Of a stretch of DNA of 64,000 bases, positions 1 to 9,147 are shown one piece after another. The DNA is from Sphingomonas spermidinifaciens. Lineage in GTDB: Bacteria > Pseudomonadota > Alphaproteobacteria > Sphingomonadales > Sphingomonadaceae. Within the stretch, counting starts at the first letter, position 1. Every line of letters begins with the position of its first letter. Location: contig NZ_NWMW01000001.1 in the NCBI RefSeq assembly GCF_002351485.1, forward strand, positions 1,488,001-1,552,000. Reading direction: 5' to 3'. Made by a program: the position numbers and the translations under genes. The notes under the pieces were generated by a model. That model was not told the DNA's origin. It searched no databases and was given only the letters and a program-made list of their open reading frames with translations.

Positions 1-142
1 TCACGCCCACCGTCTCCGCTCCCGACCGCGCAGCCAGCGCGGCCACGACCGAGCTGTCGACCCCGCCCGACATGGCGACGACGATCCGCCTGCGGCCGAG
101 CGGCGCGGGCAACTGGAAATCGGGGACGATCATGATGCGCAT
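1..142 (-). CDS. mnmA: tRNA-specific 2-thiouridylase MnmA, N-terminal part
   Basis: Only the first 47 codons lie in the window; the rest runs off the left edge. The reverse-strand translation holds the PP-loop ATP-binding motif [16 protein letters not shown] at about residues 23-38, followed by SGAETVGV, which is the MnmA/TrmU signature. The enzyme activates U34 of tRNA-Glu, -Gln and -Lys with ATP and inserts sulphur delivered by a persulfide carrier, in the cytoplasm. The ATG at 142 is taken as the start; an in-frame ATG at 133 is an alternative. It is divergent from sciP, a neighbourhood I recall from other sphingomonads and Caulobacter relatives. Confidence 0.85.
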   Translation of the reverse strand, partial: MRIMIVPDFQLPAPLGRRRIVVAMSGGVDSSVVAALAARSGAETVGV

Positions 143-252
143 CACATAGGCGCCGCCGGCGCGCGTTGCAAAAAGGCGCTGGCTTTTACGGGACCTTCAG
201 CAATCGCGCTTATGCCTGTCGGAATGAGTGAGCTTGGTAACGGCGCCTGACG

Positions 253-465
253 ATGGACCTGAGCGGACGCTTTGCCCCTGGCAATGGCGCGCCCGCGGGG
301 CTGGCGTCGCTGGCGATGCTGCTAGCCGGGGCGGCGGGACGGCAGGCGGCGACGCCGACGGCCCGACTGGCTGCACGCCTTTCGTCGGTCGGCACCACCG
401 GTCGCGGTTTCGGGGCGTTCGAGCGCCAGACCGCCCTGATGCTGCGGTCGATGGGGCATGGATGA
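253..465 (+). CDS. possible small hypothetical protein
   Basis: A 70-residue frame in the 420-base gap between mnmA and sciP. It begins MDLSGRFAPG and is rich in Ala, Gly and Arg, with no recognisable domain, signal peptide or clear ribosome binding site. Its codons are compatible with coding, but in DNA this rich in G+C open frames of this length arise often by chance. The rest of the gap shows nothing else that I can name. Confidence 0.2.
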   Translation: MDLSGRFAPGNGAPAGLASLAMLLAGAAGRQAATPTARLAARLSSVGTTGRGFGAFERQTALMLRSMGHG

Positions 466-564
466 AGGCGATGTTTACCTTGGGATTTTAGCCGTTCTTC
501 AAACGGACGGATGTAGTTTCGGTTGCGTAAGAGAGGGGGCCCCCGCCCCGATCGAGGTAGAGTG

Positions 565-864
565 ATGATCGAGAACCAGAAAATCAGGCCGGCAAAGGTG
601 ATCGGGCCACTGGGCGAGCCGCTGACGCTCGACTCGCTGCCCCCGCCCAACACAACGCGCTGGGTCGTGCGTCGCAAGGCCGAAGTCGTGGCCGCGGTCA
701 ACGGTGGCCTGTTGTCGGTCGACGAGGTGTGCGAGCGCTATGGGTTGACGGTCGAGGAGTTCGCCGGCTGGCAGCGCGCGATCGACCGATCGGGCATGCC
801 AGGCCTGCGCGTCACCCGCATCCAGCATTACCGGTCGCTCTACGAGCGCCAGCAGCGATACTGA
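565..864 (+). CDS. sciP: SciP-like CtrA inhibitor (DUF1153 family)
   Basis: A 99-residue protein starting MIENQKIRPAKVIGPLGEP and containing the helix-turn-helix core TRWVVRRKAEVVAAVNGG and VDEVCERYGLTVEEFAGW. DUF1153 proteins include Caulobacter SciP, a small DNA-binding protein that blocks transcription activation by the cell-cycle regulator CtrA. The ATG at 565 is chosen over an upstream in-frame start at 523 because it gives the usual family length (about 90-100 residues) and follows a GAGGTAGAG stretch at 554-562. A strong intrinsic terminator follows within 30 bases, so it is probably a monocistronic unit. Family assignment is firm; the CtrA role is transferred from Caulobacter. Confidence 0.85.
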   Translation: MIENQKIRPAKVIGPLGEPLTLDSLPPPNTTRWVVRRKAEVVAAVNGGLLSVDEVCERYGLTVEEFAGWQRAIDRSGMPGLRVTRIQHYRSLYERQQRY

Positions 865-892
865 ACTCGGCCCGGAACAGCCGACGCACCTG

Positions 893-923
893 GGGCGGCC
901 CGTCACGGCGGGTCGCCCTTTTT
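893..923 (+). terminator. intrinsic terminator after sciP
   Basis: A ten base-pair stem (893-902 with 909-918, one G-T pair) with loop TCACGG, followed by five T residues at 919-923. It lies 29 bases past the sciP stop codon. Confidence 0.85.
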
Positions 924-959
924 CTTGGCCGTTCGTCGCAGAGGGTCCGAAAAGTTCCC

Positions 960-1050
960 TTGACAGCAAACAAATGTGTTTCGGAACATTTGCCTCCGTA
1001 ACGAGTCGTGTCTCTTCAGAAGCCCGGGCGTGAGCGGGCTGTAACGGAGG
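960..1050 (+). promoter_or_regulatory. candidate promoter and RBS of the GlsB-like gene
   Basis: The space between the sciP terminator and the next gene holds TTGACA at 960-965 and, further on, GGAAC at 983-987, which resembles the -35 element of EcfG-type general stress promoters. A convincing -10 partner is not visible for either. GGAGG at 1046-1050 sits eight bases before the ATG and is the ribosome binding site. Confidence 0.3.
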
Positions 1051-1058
1051 GACGGAAC

Positions 1059-1319
1059 ATGGATCTTGTGGGTCTCATCATTTGGCTGGTCGTCGGCGGC
1101 GTCGTGGGCTGGCTCGCCAGCATGGTCATGCGCACCGACGCGCAGCAGGGTATCCTGCTCAACATCATAGTCGGCATTGTCGGCGCGTTCATCGGCGGCC
1201 TGCTGTTCGGCGGCTCGATCAACGCCGGCGTGACGCTCTACACCTTCATCAGCTCGCTGGTCGGTGCGATCATCCTGCTGGCGATCGTCAACCTCGTTCG
1301 CCGCGGTCGCGTCCGCTAA
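1059..1319 (+). CDS. GlsB/YeaQ/YmgE family stress membrane protein
   Basis: An 86-residue, almost wholly hydrophobic inner-membrane protein of the transglycosylase-associated family (PF04226). Three predicted membrane segments are separated by short Gly-rich turns: LIIWLVVGGVVGWLASMVM, the GILLNIIVGIVGAFIGGLLF stretch and the C-terminal VGAIILLAIVNLV, ending in a basic RRGRVR tail. Members are common in stress regulons but their biochemical role is unknown. The ATG at 1059 is chosen over an upstream in-frame ATG at 1008 because of the GGAGG at 1046-1050 and because the extra residues are hydrophilic and absent from the family. It is flanked by terminators on both sides, so it is a single-gene unit. 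Confidence 0.88.
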   Translation: MDLVGLIIWLVVGGVVGWLASMVMRTDAQQGILLNIIVGIVGAFIGGLLFGGSINAGVTLYTFISSLVGAIILLAIVNLVRRGRVR

Positions 1320-1344
1320 GGACAGCGCCTCACGGCAGAAAAGA

Positions 1345-1373
1345 GGCCGCCGGTTCGATCCGGCGGCCTTTTT
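1345..1373 (+). terminator. intrinsic terminator after the GlsB-like gene
   Basis: A perfect nine base-pair stem GGCCGCCGG / CCGGCGGCC (1345-1353 and 1360-1368) with loop TTCGAT, then five T residues (1369-1373). Confidence 0.92.
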
Positions 1374-1434
1374 CGTGTCCCGTTCACCGGCGCTGACCGG
1401 CGGTAACGGTGCGGATGGCGACGCCTCGCCCGTC

Positions 1435-2148
1435 CTACTTCAGCAGGAAGCGCACATTTACGGTGGCGGTCACGTCCTGCTCGCCCGCGGCGATCTTCGT
1501 CGCCGGGGCCGCGTCCATCCGGGCCATCATGGCAACCGGCATCGGCTTGACATCCGCAGCACCCCCTTCCCCGATCGAGACGATCCGCTCGACCCGCAGC
1601 CCCGCCGCCTTCGCATAGAGTTCGGCCCGCGCCCGTGCCCGTGCGATCGCGTCCATCCGCGCCTCGTCAAGCGCCGCGTCGGCATTGGCGAGGCCGAGCG
1701 TCGGCCCGTCGATCTGGTTGGCGCCTTCCTTGACCAGCGCATCGAGGATCGCGCCGCTCTGCGCGACCTCGCGGAAGCGGACGGTAACGCGGTTCGACGC
1801 CTGATAGCCGGTGATGACCGGCGGCACGTTCTCGCCATAACGATATTGCGGCTGGAGGCTGATCGTCGCGGTGCGGACGTCGCGGTCGGCAACACCGGCG
1901 CGCTTGAGCGCCGCGAGCACGCGATCCATTCGCGCCGCGTTCGCCGACAGCGCCTCTGCCGCGCCCGCCCCCTGCGTCACCACGCCCGCGTCGATCGTCG
2001 CGAGGTCGGGCGTGCGCACGCTGCGCCCCTCCGCCACCACGTCGAGCAGGGTGCCGTCGGTCAGCACCGGCGGCTGTGGTTGCTGTGCGACAGCCATCGA
2101 AGGCAGGGCGGCGGTCGCGACCAGCGTCGCCGTCATCATCCTCATCAT
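1435..2148 (-). CDS. SIMPL domain protein (DUF541), exported
   Basis: A 237-residue protein with a signal peptide (MMRMMTATLVATAALPSMAVA, cleavage near residue 21) and a SIMPL/DUF541 domain over the rest. Typical pieces are LDVVAEGRSVRTPDLATIDA near the N terminus, RDVRTATISLQPQYRY in the middle, and a C-terminal beta strand TATVNVRFLL. Family members are periplasmic or outer-membrane proteins linked to oxidative or envelope stress; the mechanism is not known. It is divergent from the RND efflux operon and shares a 245-base intergenic region with it, so the two could be co-regulated, but no operator is evident. Confidence 0.85.
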   Translation of the reverse strand: MMRMMTATLVATAALPSMAVAQQPQPPVLTDGTLLDVVAEGRSVRTPDLATIDAGVVTQGAGAAEALSANAARMDRVLAALKRAGVADRDVRTATISLQPQYRYGENVPPVITGYQASNRVTVRFREVAQSGAILDALVKEGANQIDGPTLGLANADAALDEARMDAIARARARAELYAKAAGLRVERIVSIGEGGAADVKPMPVAMMARMDAAPATKIAAGEQDVTATVNVRFLLK

Positions 2149-2393
2149 CGCTTCGTCGTCCTTTCGACCCGGTTGGGCTCCGTCCGTTTCGCACCTGTTA
2201 CCCCAACCCCGGCTGAACGAAACTGCCCGGAAATGGCTGGTTTCGACCGCGAATCCTTGCGTGAAGCGCCCGAATCGCGCATGCCGCTGCTGAACCCGGC
2301 TTGAGGTCGGTGATTTATTCCGATAATACAGCTTGAGCGAACGAGCGATGGGCCTGCGCCAACTGGGGGGTGACGGGCGGTAAAGGGTGCAGG

Positions 2394-3584
2394 ATGAACT
2401 ACGAGACGACGACGATCGACGCCGATGGCCGCCTTCTGACCGATGGGACGCCGCCCCCGCCTTCGCGCCGGCGGCGCTGGGTGATCGCGGGTGTCGTCGT
2501 GCTGCTCGGCGCGCTTCTCGCCTGGTATCTGCTGCGCCCCAAGCCGGCCGAGGTCGATCCGCTGAAGGGCGAGGGTGCCCGCGCGACGCAGGTGCCGTCG
2601 ATCAGCGTCGCTGTGCCCGGCCGTGACACCGTGCGTACGATCATCTCCGGCACCGGCAGCCTCGCCGCGCGTCGCGAGATGCCGATCGGCGTCGTCGGCG
2701 AAGGCGGCCTCGTCACCCGCGTCCTCGTCGAGCCGGGCAGCTGGGTGCGCGCGGGCCAGGTGCTGGCGACCGTCGATCGCTCGGTCCAGGCGCAGACCGC
2801 CGAGTCGCTCGCTGCGCAGGTCCGCGTCGCGCGCGCCGATGCCGAGATCGCCGAGTCGGAGCTTCGCCGCGCGCAGCAGCTCGTCGATCGCGGCTTCATC
2901 TCGAAGGCCGATGTGGAGCGTCGCACCGCGACGCGCGACGCCGCCCGCGCCCGCGTCGCAGTTGCAGAGGCGACGCTGGGCGAGACGCGCGCGCGCAACC
3001 GGCGCCTCGACATTCGCGCGCCCGCCGACGGCCTCGTCCTCACCCGCGCGGTCGAGCCGGGGCAGATCGTCGGCGCCGGCCAGGCCGTCCTCTTCCGCAT
3101 CGCCATGAATGGCCAGATGGAAATGCGCGCGCAGCTCGCCGAAAGCGACCTTGCCCGCGTCCGCACCGGCGCGCCCGCGGAGGTGACGCCCGTCGGCTCG
3201 ACCACCGCGGTCAAGGGCGAGGTGTGGCAGGTGTCGCCCGTCATCGACCCGCAGTCGCGCCAGGGCATCGCCCGCATCGCCCTTCCCTATTCGGAAAGCC
3301 TGCGCCCCGGCGGCTTCGCCAGCGCACAGATCGTCGCGGGCGCCGCAGTCGCGCCGCAGCTTCCCGAATCGGCGGTGCTCAGCGACGGCCAGGGCAATTT
3401 CGTGTATGTCGTCGATGCCAAGGACCAGGTGCAGCGGCGCGCGGTGCGCATCGGCGAGGTGTCCGACGGCGGCGTATCGATCGCGAGCGGCCTCGACGGG
3501 ACCGAGCGCGTCGTCCTCTCGGCGGGCGGGTTCCTCGCGCCGGGGCAGAAGGTGAAGCCAACGCTCGTCAAGATCGAGCGCTGA
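2394..3584 (+). CDS. RND efflux periplasmic adaptor (membrane fusion protein)
   Basis: A 396-residue HlyD-type adaptor. A short cytoplasmic N terminus is followed by one membrane anchor (WVIAGVVVLLGALLAWYLL, about residues 28-46) rather than a lipobox. Then come a barrel-sandwich lipoyl half (EPGSWVRAGQVLATVD), an alpha-helical hairpin rich in Ala, Glu and Arg (about 125-195), the second lipoyl half (IRAPADGLVLTRAVEPGQIV), and beta-barrel and membrane-proximal domains. It would bridge the inner-membrane pump encoded next to it to an outer-membrane channel. The ATG at 2394 is preceded by GGTGCAGG. An outer-membrane factor gene is absent from the window. Confidence 0.9.
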   Translation: MNYETTTIDADGRLLTDGTPPPPSRRRRWVIAGVVVLLGALLAWYLLRPKPAEVDPLKGEGARATQVPSISVAVPGRDTVRTIISGTGSLAARREMPIGVVGEGGLVTRVLVEPGSWVRAGQVLATVDRSVQAQTAESLAAQVRVARADAEIAESELRRAQQLVDRGFISKADVERRTATRDAARARVAVAEATLGETRARNRRLDIRAPADGLVLTRAVEPGQIVGAGQAVLFRIAMNGQMEMRAQLAESDLARVRTGAPAEVTPVGSTTAVKGEVWQVSPVIDPQSRQGIARIALPYSESLRPGGFASAQIVAGAAVAPQLPESAVLSDGQGNFVYVVDAKDQVQRRAVRIGEVSDGGVSIASGLDGTERVVLSAGGFLAPGQKVKPTLVKIER

Positions 3585-3606
3585 GGCAGGGAAGGACAAA
3601 CGGGCG

Positions 3607-6600
3607 ATGAACTTCCGCAACATCTCGGCCTGGTCGATCCGCAATCCGGTGCCGTCGCTGGTGCTGTTCGTCGCGCTCACGCTTGCCGGCCTCGTCAGCT
3701 TCATGCGCATGGACGTCAACAACGAGCCCGACGTCGAGTTTCCCGTCGCGATCGTCGTCGTCAGCCAGCCGGGCGCCGCCCCCACCGAGCTCGAGACTCA
3801 GGTGACGCAGCGCGTCGAATCTGCTGTCCGTTCGCTCCAGGGCATCGACGAGATTTCGTCGAACGTGCAGGAAGGCTCCTCGACCACTGTCGTCCAGCTC
3901 GCCATCGGCACGCCGATCGACCGCGCGGTGCAGGACGTGCGCGAGGCGATCACCCAGATCAGGAGCGAGCTGCCCGACGGCATCCTCGAGCCGCAAATCT
4001 ACCGCGCCAACACGACCGACAACGACCTCGCCAGCTTCACCGCGATCGCGCCTGACATGACGATCGAGCAGCTTTCCTGGTACGTCGACAACACCGTCGC
4101 GAAGGAATTGCTGTCGGTCCCCGGCCTGTCGACCGTCGAGCGCATCGGCGGCGTCGATCGCGAGATCCGCGTCATCCTCGACCCCGTCAAGCTCCAGGCG
4201 ATGGGCATGACCGCGACGCAGGTCAACAACCAGTTGCGCCAGGTCAACCTCAACGCTGCGGGCGGCCGCGCCGAGATCGCCGGGTCGGAGCAGGCGGTGC
4301 GCGTGCTCGGCAATGCCGAAACCGCCTTCAGCCTCGGTCAACAGCAAATTGCCGTCGGCGACGGCCGCACCGTGCGCCTCGCCGACATCGCCCGCGTGAT
4401 CGACGGCAATGCAGAGGTCCGCTCGAAGGCCGAATACAACAAGCGCCAGATCGTCGCCTTCGACATCAAGCGCGCCAAGGGCGCCTCCGACGTTAACGTC
4501 TATTATGGCGCGGTCGAGAAGCTGAAGAAGCTGCAGGAGCGCAATCCCAAGGTCCGTTTCGAGAAGTTGTTCAACAACGTCAAATATGTCGAGGACCAGT
4601 ATCACAGCGCGCTGATGGCGATGGTCGAGGGCGCCGTGCTCGCCGTCATCGTCGTGTTCTTCTTCCTGCGCGACTGGCGCGCGACCGCGATCTCGGCGCT
4701 CGCCATTCCGCTGTCGGCGATCCCGGCCTTCTGGTTCATGGACATGCTCGGCTTCACGCTCAACCAGATGACGCTGCTGGCCTTGAGCCTCGTCGCGGGC
4801 GTGCTGGTCGATGACGCGATCGTCGAGATCGAGAACATCGTCCGCCACATGCGGATGGGCAAGTCGGCCTATCAGGCCTCGATCGACGCCGCCGACGAGA
4901 TCGGCCTGGCGGTGCTGGCGACGACGATGGCGATCGTCGCGGTGTTCCTGCCCGTGGGCCTGATGCCCGGCATTTCAGGCCAGTATTTCAAGAATTTCGG
5001 CCTGACCGTCGTCGCCGCGGTGCTCGTCAGCCTTGCCGTCGCGCGTCTCATCACGCCGATGATCGCCGCCTATTTCCTCAAGGCCAAGGGCCATGCCGAG
5101 CATGGCGAGGGGCCGGTCATGGACGCCTATGTCGGCGTGCTCCGCTGGTCGCTGCGCCACGAGCGGGCCAAGGCGTTCGCGGCGAAGGGCGGCTGGTGGC
5201 GCAAGCTCGTCGCACCGATCTTCGATCATCGCGTCTGGGTGGTCGGCGCGGGCGCGGGGGCGCTGGCGCTGACGCTGGTCATGTTCGCCGTCCTGCCGCA
5301 GACCTTCCAGCCGACACAGGACGCCGACGATGTGACAGCGCTGGTCGAGATGGTGCCCGGCACCACGCTCGCCCAGACCGACGCCGTCGTTCAGCAGGTC
5401 CAGCAGATCCTGGCGCGTGAGGACATCGTCACCGACACCTATGCGCGCAGCTTCGTCGGCAACGGCCGCGTCACCGCGATGCTCGCCGACGGCCGCAAGG
5501 AGAAGAGCAACGAGTTCGAGCGGCGGCTCGCCCCGGTGCTCGCGGCGATCCCCGACGCGCGCGTCAACTTCCGCGCGCAGGGCGGATGGGGCGGCTCGGG
5601 CCGCGACCTGACGATCACGCTTGGCGGCGAGGACCCCGTCCTCCTGCAACAGACCGCCAACAAGATCATGGAGGAGATGAGCCGCCTCCCCAGCGTCGTC
5701 GCGCCGCGCGTGCAGGGCGACCTGCAGCGGCCGGAGATCGTCATCCGCCCGCGCATGGACCTGGCCGCCAGCATGGGGGTGACCACCGCGGCGCTGTCGA
5801 GCGCGATCCGCATCGCGACGCTCGGTGACATCGATCAGAACAGCGCGCGTTTCAGCCTCAACGACCGCCAGATCCCGATCCGCGTCGCGCTCGACGAGAA
5901 TGCGCGCGAGCGGCTGTCGACGATCCAGAATCTGCCCGTCACGACGCAGACCGGCGGATCGGTGCCGCTGTCGGTGGTCGCCGATATTGGCTTTGGCGCC
6001 GGCCCCACGCGCATTGACCGCGTCAATCAGCAGCGCCGCCTCAACATCGGCGCCGACTTGGCCCCCGGCGTTGTCAGCGGCACCGCGATGAAGCAGATCG
6101 ATGCACTGCCGACGATGAAGAACCTGCCGATCGGCGTGAACCGGCTGACACTGGGTCAGAGCAAGTTCCAGAACGAGATGATCGCCAACTTCATTATCGC
6201 GGTCGTCTCTGGCATCCTGCTTGTCCTCGCGGTGCTGGTGCTGCTCTACAAGCGGGTGATGCCGCCCTTCGTGAACATGGGCTCGCTGCTGCTCGCGCCG
6301 TTGGGTGGGCTGCTTGCGCTCTGGGTCACGGGTCAGCCGATCTCGATGCCGGTCTATATCGGTCTCCTCATGCTGCTCGGCATCGTCGCCAAGAACTCGA
6401 TCCTGCTGATCGACTTCGCGCTCGAGGAGATGGGCAAGGGCGTCGACAAAATGACCGCGATCATCGACGCCGGGCACAAGCGTGCGCAGCCGATCGTGAT
6501 GACGACGGTGGCGATGGTCGCGGGCATGGTCCCGACCGCGCTGTCGATCTCGGGCGACGGATCGTGGCGCGCGCCGATGGGCATCACCGTCATCGGCGGG

Positions 6601-6813
6601 CTCACGCTCTCGACGATCCTGACGCTGCTGATCGTGCCCGCCACCTTCAGCTTGTCGATCGCAGTCGAGCGATGGATCGGTCCGCGCCTGTCGCGTCGAC
6701 TGCTCACCTATCGCCCCGGGGACGACCATGGCGACGGCCCGCACGTCATCGACCATCAGCCGGGTGGTCGGATCGGCTATGGCCCCGATGCAGGGTCGCA
6801 GCCGGCGGAGTAG
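3607..6813 (+). CDS. RND multidrug efflux permease (HAE1/AcrB-like)
   Basis: A 1068-residue inner-membrane proton/drug antiporter, normal length for the family. Membrane segment 1 ([19 protein letters not shown]) is followed by periplasmic porter domains, and the proton-relay aspartates are present in [11 protein letters not shown] (D402, D403). The corresponding lysine is in [13 protein letters not shown] (K929). Segments 7-12 and a hydrophilic C-terminal tail follow. It is 22 bases downstream of the adaptor gene, so the two form an operon. Substrates cannot be read from the sequence. No TolC-like gene follows, so the pump must use an outer-membrane channel encoded elsewhere. Confidence 0.93.
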   Translation: MNFRNISAWSIRNPVPSLVLFVALTLAGLVSFMRMDVNNEPDVEFPVAIVVVSQPGAAPTELETQVTQRVESAVRSLQGIDEISSNVQEGSSTTVVQLAIGTPIDRAVQDVREAITQIRSELPDGILEPQIYRANTTDNDLASFTAIAPDMTIEQLSWYVDNTVAKELLSVPGLSTVERIGGVDREIRVILDPVKLQAMGMTATQVNNQLRQVNLNAAGGRAEIAGSEQAVRVLGNAETAFSLGQQQIAVGDGRTVRLADIARVIDGNAEVRSKAEYNKRQIVAFDIKRAKGASDVNVYYGAVEKLKKLQERNPKVRFEKLFNNVKYVEDQYHSALMAMVEGAVLAVIVVFFFLRDWRATAISALAIPLSAIPAFWFMDMLGFTLNQMTLLALSLVAGVLVDDAIVEIENIVRHMRMGKSAYQASIDAADEIGLAVLATTMAIVAVFLPVGLMPGISGQYFKNFGLTVVAAVLVSLAVARLITPMIAAYFLKAKGHAEHGEGPVMDAYVGVLRWSLRHERAKAFAAKGGWWRKLVAPIFDHRVWVVGAGAGALALTLVMFAVLPQTFQPTQDADDVTALVEMVPGTTLAQTDAVVQQVQQILAREDIVTDTYARSFVGNGRVTAMLADGRKEKSNEFERRLAPVLAAIPDARVNFRAQGGWGGSGRDLTITLGGEDPVLLQQTANKIMEEMSRLPSVVAPRVQGDLQRPEIVIRPRMDLAASMGVTTAALSSAIRIATLGDIDQNSARFSLNDRQIPIRVALDENARERLSTIQNLPVTTQTGGSVPLSVVADIGFGAGPTRIDRVNQQRRLNIGADLAPGVVSGTAMKQIDALPTMKNLPIGVNRLTLGQSKFQNEMIANFIIAVVSGILLVLAVLVLLYKRVMPPFVNMGSLLLAPLGGLLALWVTGQPISMPVYIGLLMLLGIVAKNSILLIDFALEEMGKGVDKMTAIIDAGHKRAQPIVMTTVAMVAGMVPTALSISGDGSWRAPMGITVIGGLTLSTILTLLIVPATFSLSIAVERWIGPRLSRRLLTYRPGDDHGDGPHVIDHQPGGRIGYGPDAGSQPAE

Positions 6814-6830
6814 AGCAATGCTTGTGCGCC

Positions 6831-6894
6831 CGCGAGAGCGGGAGGCGAGGAGCGGAGGCGCTGCGCTGCTTGGCTCTGCGCTCCCGCTTTCGCG
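6831..6894. repeat. inverted repeat hairpin downstream of the RND gene
   Basis: Fourteen-base arms at 6831-6844 and 6881-6894 pair with a single mismatch (CGCGAGAGCGGGAG against CTCCCGCTTTCGCG). There is no T tract, so it is more likely an mRNA 3'-end stabiliser or a small palindromic repeat than a classical terminator. Confidence 0.6.
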
Positions 6895-6980
6895 ATCGCA
6901 CCGAGGGGCGCAGATGGTGCGAGGGGCGCTCGAACGCTGCTCCACTTGAACCTTCCCCCGCCTCGCGAATTGTTGACGAT

Positions 6981-8252
6981 ATGAATCGTCCGCAGCGCGT
7001 CTCCGGGGCAGGCGACGCCGCCCCGATTGCGCTCAAACGCATGCGGCGTGTCGCCACCGGCCTGTTGCTGGCGATGGCGGCGCTATTCTTGTTCGCGCGC
7101 ACTCAGACCGGGGTCCACCCGGCCTGGGGCTATGTCCAGGCCTTTGCCGAGGCGGCGATGGTCGGCGGCCTGGCCGACTGGTTCGCGGTCACCGCGCTGT
7201 TCCGCCACCCGCTCGGCCTGCCCATCCCGCATACCGCGATCATCCCGCGCAACAAGGACCGGATCGGCGACACGCTCGCGGTCTTCCTGCGCACCCATTT
7301 CCTTACCCCCTCGGTGGTCGCGCGGCGGATGCATGCGATCGACATCGCCGGCGCGCTCGGCCGCTGGCTGGCCGAACCGTCAGGCGCCGCCTCGGCGACG
7401 CGGCTGCGTTACGGCGCGTCGCGGCTGGCCGCCGACATACTCGAATCGCTCGATCCCGAGCGGCTGGGCGGGATGGTGCGGGGAGCCTTGTCGGGGCAGC
7501 TTCGCCGCCTCGACGTCGCGCCGCTGGTCGGCCAGGCGCTGGAGGCAGCCATCGCCGACGGTCGCCACGTGCCGCTGCTCGACGGCATCATCCGCTGGGC
7601 GGCCAAGGTGCTCGAGGCCAACGAACATCTGGTCCGCGCGATGGTGCACGAACGCTCGGGCGCGATCATGCGCTGGACGGGCCTCGACGAGACGCTGTCG
7701 AGCAAGATCATCGACGGCCTCGACAAGCTTATTCGCGACATGGCCGATGACCCCGCCCATCCCCTTCGCGCCAAGGCCGAGGAGGGGCTCGCGCGCCTCG
7801 CGCATGATCTCCAGCACGATCCCGACACGCAGGCGAAGGTTGCCGCGTTCAAGGACGAGTTGCTCGACAATCCGGCGCTCGCCGATTGGTGGCAGGGAAT
7901 GTGGGAGCGGATGCGCGGCGCGATGCTGCGCGCGGTGCGCGATCCCGACGCGCTGCTGGGCGGCCGGCTTGGCGAGGCGATGGCGCAGCTGGGTACGACG
8001 CTGCAGGAGGATCCGCTGCTCGGCCGCACGATCAACCGCTTCGCCCGCCGCGCCGCCGTGGGAGCGGCATCGGACTATGGCGACGCGATCGTCCGGCTGG
8101 TCAGCGACACGATCCGCGGATGGGACGCGGCGACGATCACGCTGCGGCTCGAGAACGCCGTCGGCCGCGACCTTCAGTACATCCGCATCAACGGCACGCT
8201 GGTTGGCGGTTCCGTCGGCGTCCTCCTCCATGCGATCGAGGCAGCGCTATGA
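6981..8252 (+). CDS. DUF445 family membrane protein
   Basis: A 423-residue protein. An N-terminal membrane segment (RRVATGLLLAMAALFLFA, about residues 23-40) is followed by the family-typical GYVQAFAEAAMVGGLADWFA and the FRHPLGLPIPHTAIIPRNKD block. A long helical region comes next and a second membrane segment closes the protein (TLVGGSVGVLLHAIEAA). DUF445 proteins (YjiN and relatives) are inner-membrane proteins of unknown function. The ATG at 6981 is preferred to an upstream start at 6564 because the upstream extension overlaps the RND gene and has no membrane or family character. Confidence 0.85.
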   Translation: MNRPQRVSGAGDAAPIALKRMRRVATGLLLAMAALFLFARTQTGVHPAWGYVQAFAEAAMVGGLADWFAVTALFRHPLGLPIPHTAIIPRNKDRIGDTLAVFLRTHFLTPSVVARRMHAIDIAGALGRWLAEPSGAASATRLRYGASRLAADILESLDPERLGGMVRGALSGQLRRLDVAPLVGQALEAAIADGRHVPLLDGIIRWAAKVLEANEHLVRAMVHERSGAIMRWTGLDETLSSKIIDGLDKLIRDMADDPAHPLRAKAEEGLARLAHDLQHDPDTQAKVAAFKDELLDNPALADWWQGMWERMRGAMLRAVRDPDALLGGRLGEAMAQLGTTLQEDPLLGRTINRFARRAAVGAASDYGDAIVRLVSDTIRGWDAATITLRLENAVGRDLQYIRINGTLVGGSVGVLLHAIEAAL

Positions 8253-8413
8253 TCCGGTTTCTGTCCCGCGGAGACGCAGAGCGCGCGCGGACTTGCCCGC
8301 AAAGCGCCCATGGCATCCGGTGACGAGCGCCCGCGTGCATCGATCGCCCACGGCCTCTGCGCTTCTGCGCGAACCCGGGATTGCCACCACCCGGAAAGCC
8401 GCCGCAAGGGGGG

Positions 8414-9085
8414 TCAGGTCCAGTCGAGCACCGGCCAGCCGCGCTCGGCCGCAAGGCGGCGGAGCGGCGGATGCGGGTTGACCACGAAGGGCTCGTCGGC
8501 CGCCTCGAGCATGGGCGCGTCGCTGACATGGTCACTATAGAAGCGGATATGGGCGCCCGCCCGGTAGATCCCCTCGCCGGCCAACCATGCCTCGACCATC
8601 CGGCGCTTGGCGGGGCCGTAGCAATTCTCGCCGGCGACGCCGCTCAGCACGTCGCCGCCCTCGTCGCGCCGGACATCGGTCGCGACCACCGCCTCGAACC
8701 CCAGCCGCCGTGCGATCGCCTCGGCATAATAGCGATAGGAAGCGGTCGCGAGCACCAGCCGGTACCCCGCGGCGCGATCGGCGGCGATCCGCGCCCGCGC
8801 CTCAGCCATCACAGCGTCGGCATCGATCGTCTCGGCAAACGCCTCGACGAGCGCGGCGACCTCGCCCGCACTCAGCCGGCTGCCCAGCATCAGTCGCTGC
8901 GTCACCCGCTTCAGCCGCGCCCGGTCGAGAAGGCGCAGCGGATGCCCCAGTGCGATCAACCCCGCCAACGGCAGCAGGGCGAGCCGCCACGGCGCGCGCG
9001 CCCGCGCGCCCGCGACCAGGAACCGCGTCCAGGTCGGCGCGCGGGTGATTGTCTTGTCCATGTCGTAGATGGCGATGCGGACCAT
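8414..9085 (-). CDS. HAD-IB family phosphatase (SerB/CicA-like)
   Basis: A 223-residue cytoplasmic haloacid-dehalogenase hydrolase. Motif I is YDMDKT (nucleophile D8, acid D10), motif II lies in LVLATASYRYYAEAIA, motif III lysine in YGPAKRRMVEAW, and motif IV is FYSDHVSDAPMLEAAD. This is the pattern of the HAD-IB group that includes phosphoserine phosphatase and Caulobacter CicA; the true substrate is unknown. The ATG at 9085 is chosen because MVRIAIYDMDKT is the usual N terminus; 9097 is an in-frame alternative. It is divergent from the Mla operon. The 160 bases to its left, up to the DUF445 gene, show nothing recognisable. Confidence 0.82.
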   Translation of the reverse strand: MVRIAIYDMDKTITRAPTWTRFLVAGARARAPWRLALLPLAGLIALGHPLRLLDRARLKRVTQRLMLGSRLSAGEVAALVEAFAETIDADAVMAEARARIAADRAAGYRLVLATASYRYYAEAIARRLGFEAVVATDVRRDEGGDVLSGVAGENCYGPAKRRMVEAWLAGEGIYRAGAHIRFYSDHVSDAPMLEAADEPFVVNPHPPLRRLAAERGWPVLDWT

Positions 9086-9147
9086 GGCAGCCCTCATGTC
9101 GGCTGCGCGCTTGCCGATCCAGTGCAAATCAACGATGGAAGCGGACG

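Noticed and set aside
983..1010. EcfG-type general stress promoter before the GlsB-like gene
   Set aside because: GGAAC is present at 983-987 but no CGTT-like -10 lies 16-17 bases downstream, so it is mentioned only as a weak candidate.
4975..6945. 656-codon open frame on the minus strand
   Set aside because: It lies opposite the RND permease gene, whose protein shows all family motifs. The reverse frame is Arg/Asp/His-rich with no domain, a usual artefact of strong third-position G/C bias.
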